Shown piece after piece: positions 62,371 to 64,000 of a stretch of 64,000 nt of DNA. Every line of letters starts with the position of its first letter. Position 1 is the first letter of the stretch. Location of the stretch: the NCBI GenBank assembly GCA_036417435.1, contig CM070913.1, forward strand, positions 16,894,680 through 16,958,679, written 5' to 3'. The notes beneath the pieces were generated by a model. The model saw only the letters and a list, made by a program, of their open reading frames with translations. It was not told the DNA's origin and searched no databases. The DNA is from Inia geoffrensis (Eukaryota; Chordata; Mammalia; Artiodactyla; Iniidae). A program made the position numbers and the translations under genes.

Positions 62371-63276
62371 ATGAGAAGACAGAAAAACACACAGCAGATG
62401 AAGGAGCAAGATAAAAATGCACCAGACCTAACAAATGAAGAAGTAATAGGCAGTCTACCTGAAAAAGAATTCAGAATAATGATAGTAAAGATGATCCAGA
62501 ATCTCGGAAATAGAATGGAGGCAGGGATGGAGAAGATGCAAGAAATGTTTAACAAAGTTCTAGAAGAACTAAAGAACAAACAAACAGAGATGAACAACAC
62601 AATAACTGAAATGAAAAATACACTAGATGGGATCAATAGCAGAATAACTGAGGCAGAAGAACGGATAAGTGACCTGGAAGATAAAATAGTGGAAATAACT
62701 ACTGCAGAGCAGAATAAAGAAAAAAGAATGAAAAGAACTGAGGACAGTCTCAGAGACCTCTGGGACAACATTAAACGCACCAACATTCGAATTATAGGGG
62801 TTCCAGAGGATGAAGAGAAAAAGAAAGGGACTGAGAAAATATTTGAAGAGATTATAGTTGAAAACTTCCCTAATATGGGAAAGGAAATAGTTAACCAAGT
62901 CCAGGAAGCAGAGAGAGTCCCATACAGGATAAACCCAAGGAGAAATACACCAAGACACATATTAATCAAACTCTCAAAAATTAAATACAAAGAAAGCATA
63001 TTAAAAGCAGCAAGGGAAAAAAAACAAATAACACACAAGGGAATCCCCATAAGGCTAACAGCTGATCTCTCAGCAGAAACTCTGCAAGCCAGAAGGGAGT
63101 GGCAGGACATACTGAAAGTGATGAAGGAGAAAAGCCTGCAACCACGATTACTCTACCCAGCAAAGATCTCATTCAGATTTGATGGAGAAATTAAAACCTT
63201 TACAGACAAGCAAAAGCTGAGAGAGTTCAGCACCACCAAACCAGCTTTACAACAACTGCTGAAGGAACTTCTCTAG
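62371..63276 (+). CDS. L1 ORF1 protein (ORF1p), intact
   Basis: 301 codons, ATG to TAG. ORF1p is the trimeric RNA-binding chaperone that coats L1 RNA. Residues 1-40 are a charged N-terminus. About 44-125 is a long heptad-rich coiled coil (MEAGMEKMQEMFNK to EERISDLEDKIVEI). About 130-225 is the RRM (NIRIIGVPEDE, ENFPNMGKEI, RVPYRINPRRNTPRHILIKL). About 226-301 is the C-terminal domain (ARREWQDILKV, LYPAKISFRFDGEI). No lesion is seen. Three residues (NKQ, 69-71) are absent from the older copy at 42.4 kb. Somewhat shorter than human ORF1p because of a short N-terminus. Confidence 0.93.
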   Translation: MRRQKNTQQMKEQDKNAPDLTNEEVIGSLPEKEFRIMIVKMIQNLGNRMEAGMEKMQEMFNKVLEELKNKQTEMNNTITEMKNTLDGINSRITEAEERISDLEDKIVEITTAEQNKEKRMKRTEDSLRDLWDNIKRTNIRIIGVPEDEEKKKGTEKIFEEIIVENFPNMGKEIVNQVQEAERVPYRINPRRNTPRHILIKLSKIKYKESILKAAREKKQITHKGIPIRLTADLSAETLQARREWQDILKVMKEKSLQPRLLYPAKISFRFDGEIKTFTDKQKLREFSTTKPALQQLLKELL

Positions 63277-63334
63277 ACAAGAAACACAAGAGAAGGAAAG
63301 GACCTATAACAACGAACCCAAAACAATTTAGAAA

Positions 63335-64000
63335 ATGGGAATAGGAACATGCATATCGATAATTACCTTAAATGTAAATGGACTAAATGCTCCCACCAAA
63401 AGACACAGATTGGCTGAATGGATACAAAAACAAGACCCATATATATGCTGTCTACAAGAGACCCACTTCAGACCTAGAGACACATACAGACTGAAAGTAA
63501 GGGGATGGAAAAAGATATTCCATGCAAATGGAAATCAAAAGAAAGCTGGAGTAGCAATTCTCATATCAGACAAAATAGACTTTAAAATAAAGACCATTAC
63601 AAGAGACAAAGAAGGACACTACATAATGATTAAGGGATCGATCCAAGAAGAAGATATAACAATTGTAAATATTTATGCACCTAACACAGGAGCACCTCAA
63701 TACATAAGGCAAAAACTAACAGCCATAAAAGGGGAAATCGACAGTAATACACTCATAGTAGGGGACTTCAACACCCCACTTTCACCAATGGACAGATCAT
63801 CCAAAATGAAAATAAATAAGGAAACACAAGCTTTAAATGATACACTAAACAAGATGGACTTAATTGATATCTATAGGACACTCCATCCAAAAACAACAGA
63901 ATACACATTTTTCTCAAGTGCTCATGGAACATTCTCCAGGATAGATCATATCTTGGGTCACAAATCAAGCCTTGGTAAATTTAAGAAAGTTGAAATTGTA
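63335..64000 (+). CDS. L1 ORF2, 5' part: endonuclease domain (runs off window)
   Basis: Open for 222 codons from ATG 63335 to the window end. The endonuclease is of the APE type and nicks target DNA for target-primed reverse transcription. Expected motifs are present: LNVNGLN near residue 12-18 (catalytic Asn), QETH near 41-45 (catalytic Glu), NIYAPN, VGDFNTPLSPMDRSS (Asp/Asn pair) and RIDHILG (Asp). The last catalytic SDH motif should lie just past the edge. ORF1 stop and ORF2 start are 58 bp apart. RT and C-terminal parts cannot be judged. Confidence 0.9.
   Translation, partial: MGIGTCISIITLNVNGLNAPTKRHRLAEWIQKQDPYICCLQETHFRPRDTYRLKVRGWKKIFHANGNQKKAGVAILISDKIDFKIKTITRDKEGHYIMIKGSIQEEDITIVNIYAPNTGAPQYIRQKLTAIKGEIDSNTLIVGDFNTPLSPMDRSSKMKINKETQALNDTLNKMDLIDIYRTLHPKTTEYTFFSSAHGTFSRIDHILGHKSSLGKFKKVEIV

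Larger units (their letters stand above)
60198..64000 (+). mobile_element. Young full-length-type L1, 3' part beyond window
   Basis: Starts with a full 5' end ('attaagaaagatggcggaag'). A 2.17-kb 5' UTR, an intact ORF1 and the first 222 codons of ORF2 follow without a stop. The element is cut by the window edge, so neither poly(A) nor TSD can be checked. It is sense relative to PIGN. Far fewer lesions than the 41.3-kb copy and retained CpGs argue for recent insertion. Confidence 0.93.

Noticed and set aside
62325..63110. 261-codon minus-strand open frame opposite L1 ORF1
   Set aside because: It is the mirror of the A-rich, stop-poor ORF1 coding strand. The same shadow appears, broken, opposite the older copy (42192-42617). 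No domain is recognisable.

Overview
This is mammalian nuclear DNA and most likely comes from a cetacean. The evidence is long introns with consensus splice sites, many tRNA-derived SINEs of the CHR-1/CHR-2 type (typical of whales, dolphins and hippos), cetartiodactyl-type L1 elements, old MIR/L2/L1M/hAT fossils, and no ruminant Bov-B or BovA repeats. Everything was read by eye. No database search was run, so repeat family names rest on recognised consensus features.

The only host gene recognised is PIGN (GPI ethanolamine phosphate transferase 1), on the + strand. Fourteen consecutive internal exons lie between 4089 and 37135. All have AG/GT borders and the reading phase closes at each of the 13 junctions. 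Together they give 1,238 coding bases (about 412 codons) of the multi-pass membrane domain. The 5' exons, which encode the luminal phosphodiesterase domain, lie upstream. The last coding exon was not found, so the final intron appears to run from 37136 past the window end (over 26.8 kb).

The introns hold nine short interspersed SINE insertions and one composite SINE. Most are flanked by target-site duplications (TSDs), and nine of the ten lie antisense to PIGN. The background is MIR, L2, old L1M fragments, an LTR-like block, hAT fragments and microsatellites.

Two large L1 elements sit in sense orientation in the final intron. The one at 41313-47239 is full length with a TSD but dead: ORF1 has frameshifts, ORF2 has a nonsense codon, and the RT active-site FADD reads FADG. 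It carries a candidate 3' transduction. The one at about 60200-64000 is cut by the window edge and looks young. It has a CpG-rich 5' UTR with a YY1-like site, an intact 301-codon ORF1 and an open ORF2 endonuclease with its catalytic motifs.

The two L1s have alike ORFs but unlike 5' UTRs. That, a 283-bp tandem duplication inside the younger 5' UTR, and the composite SINE at 55258-55524 are the most interesting observations. No new multi-gene biological system is supported by this window.
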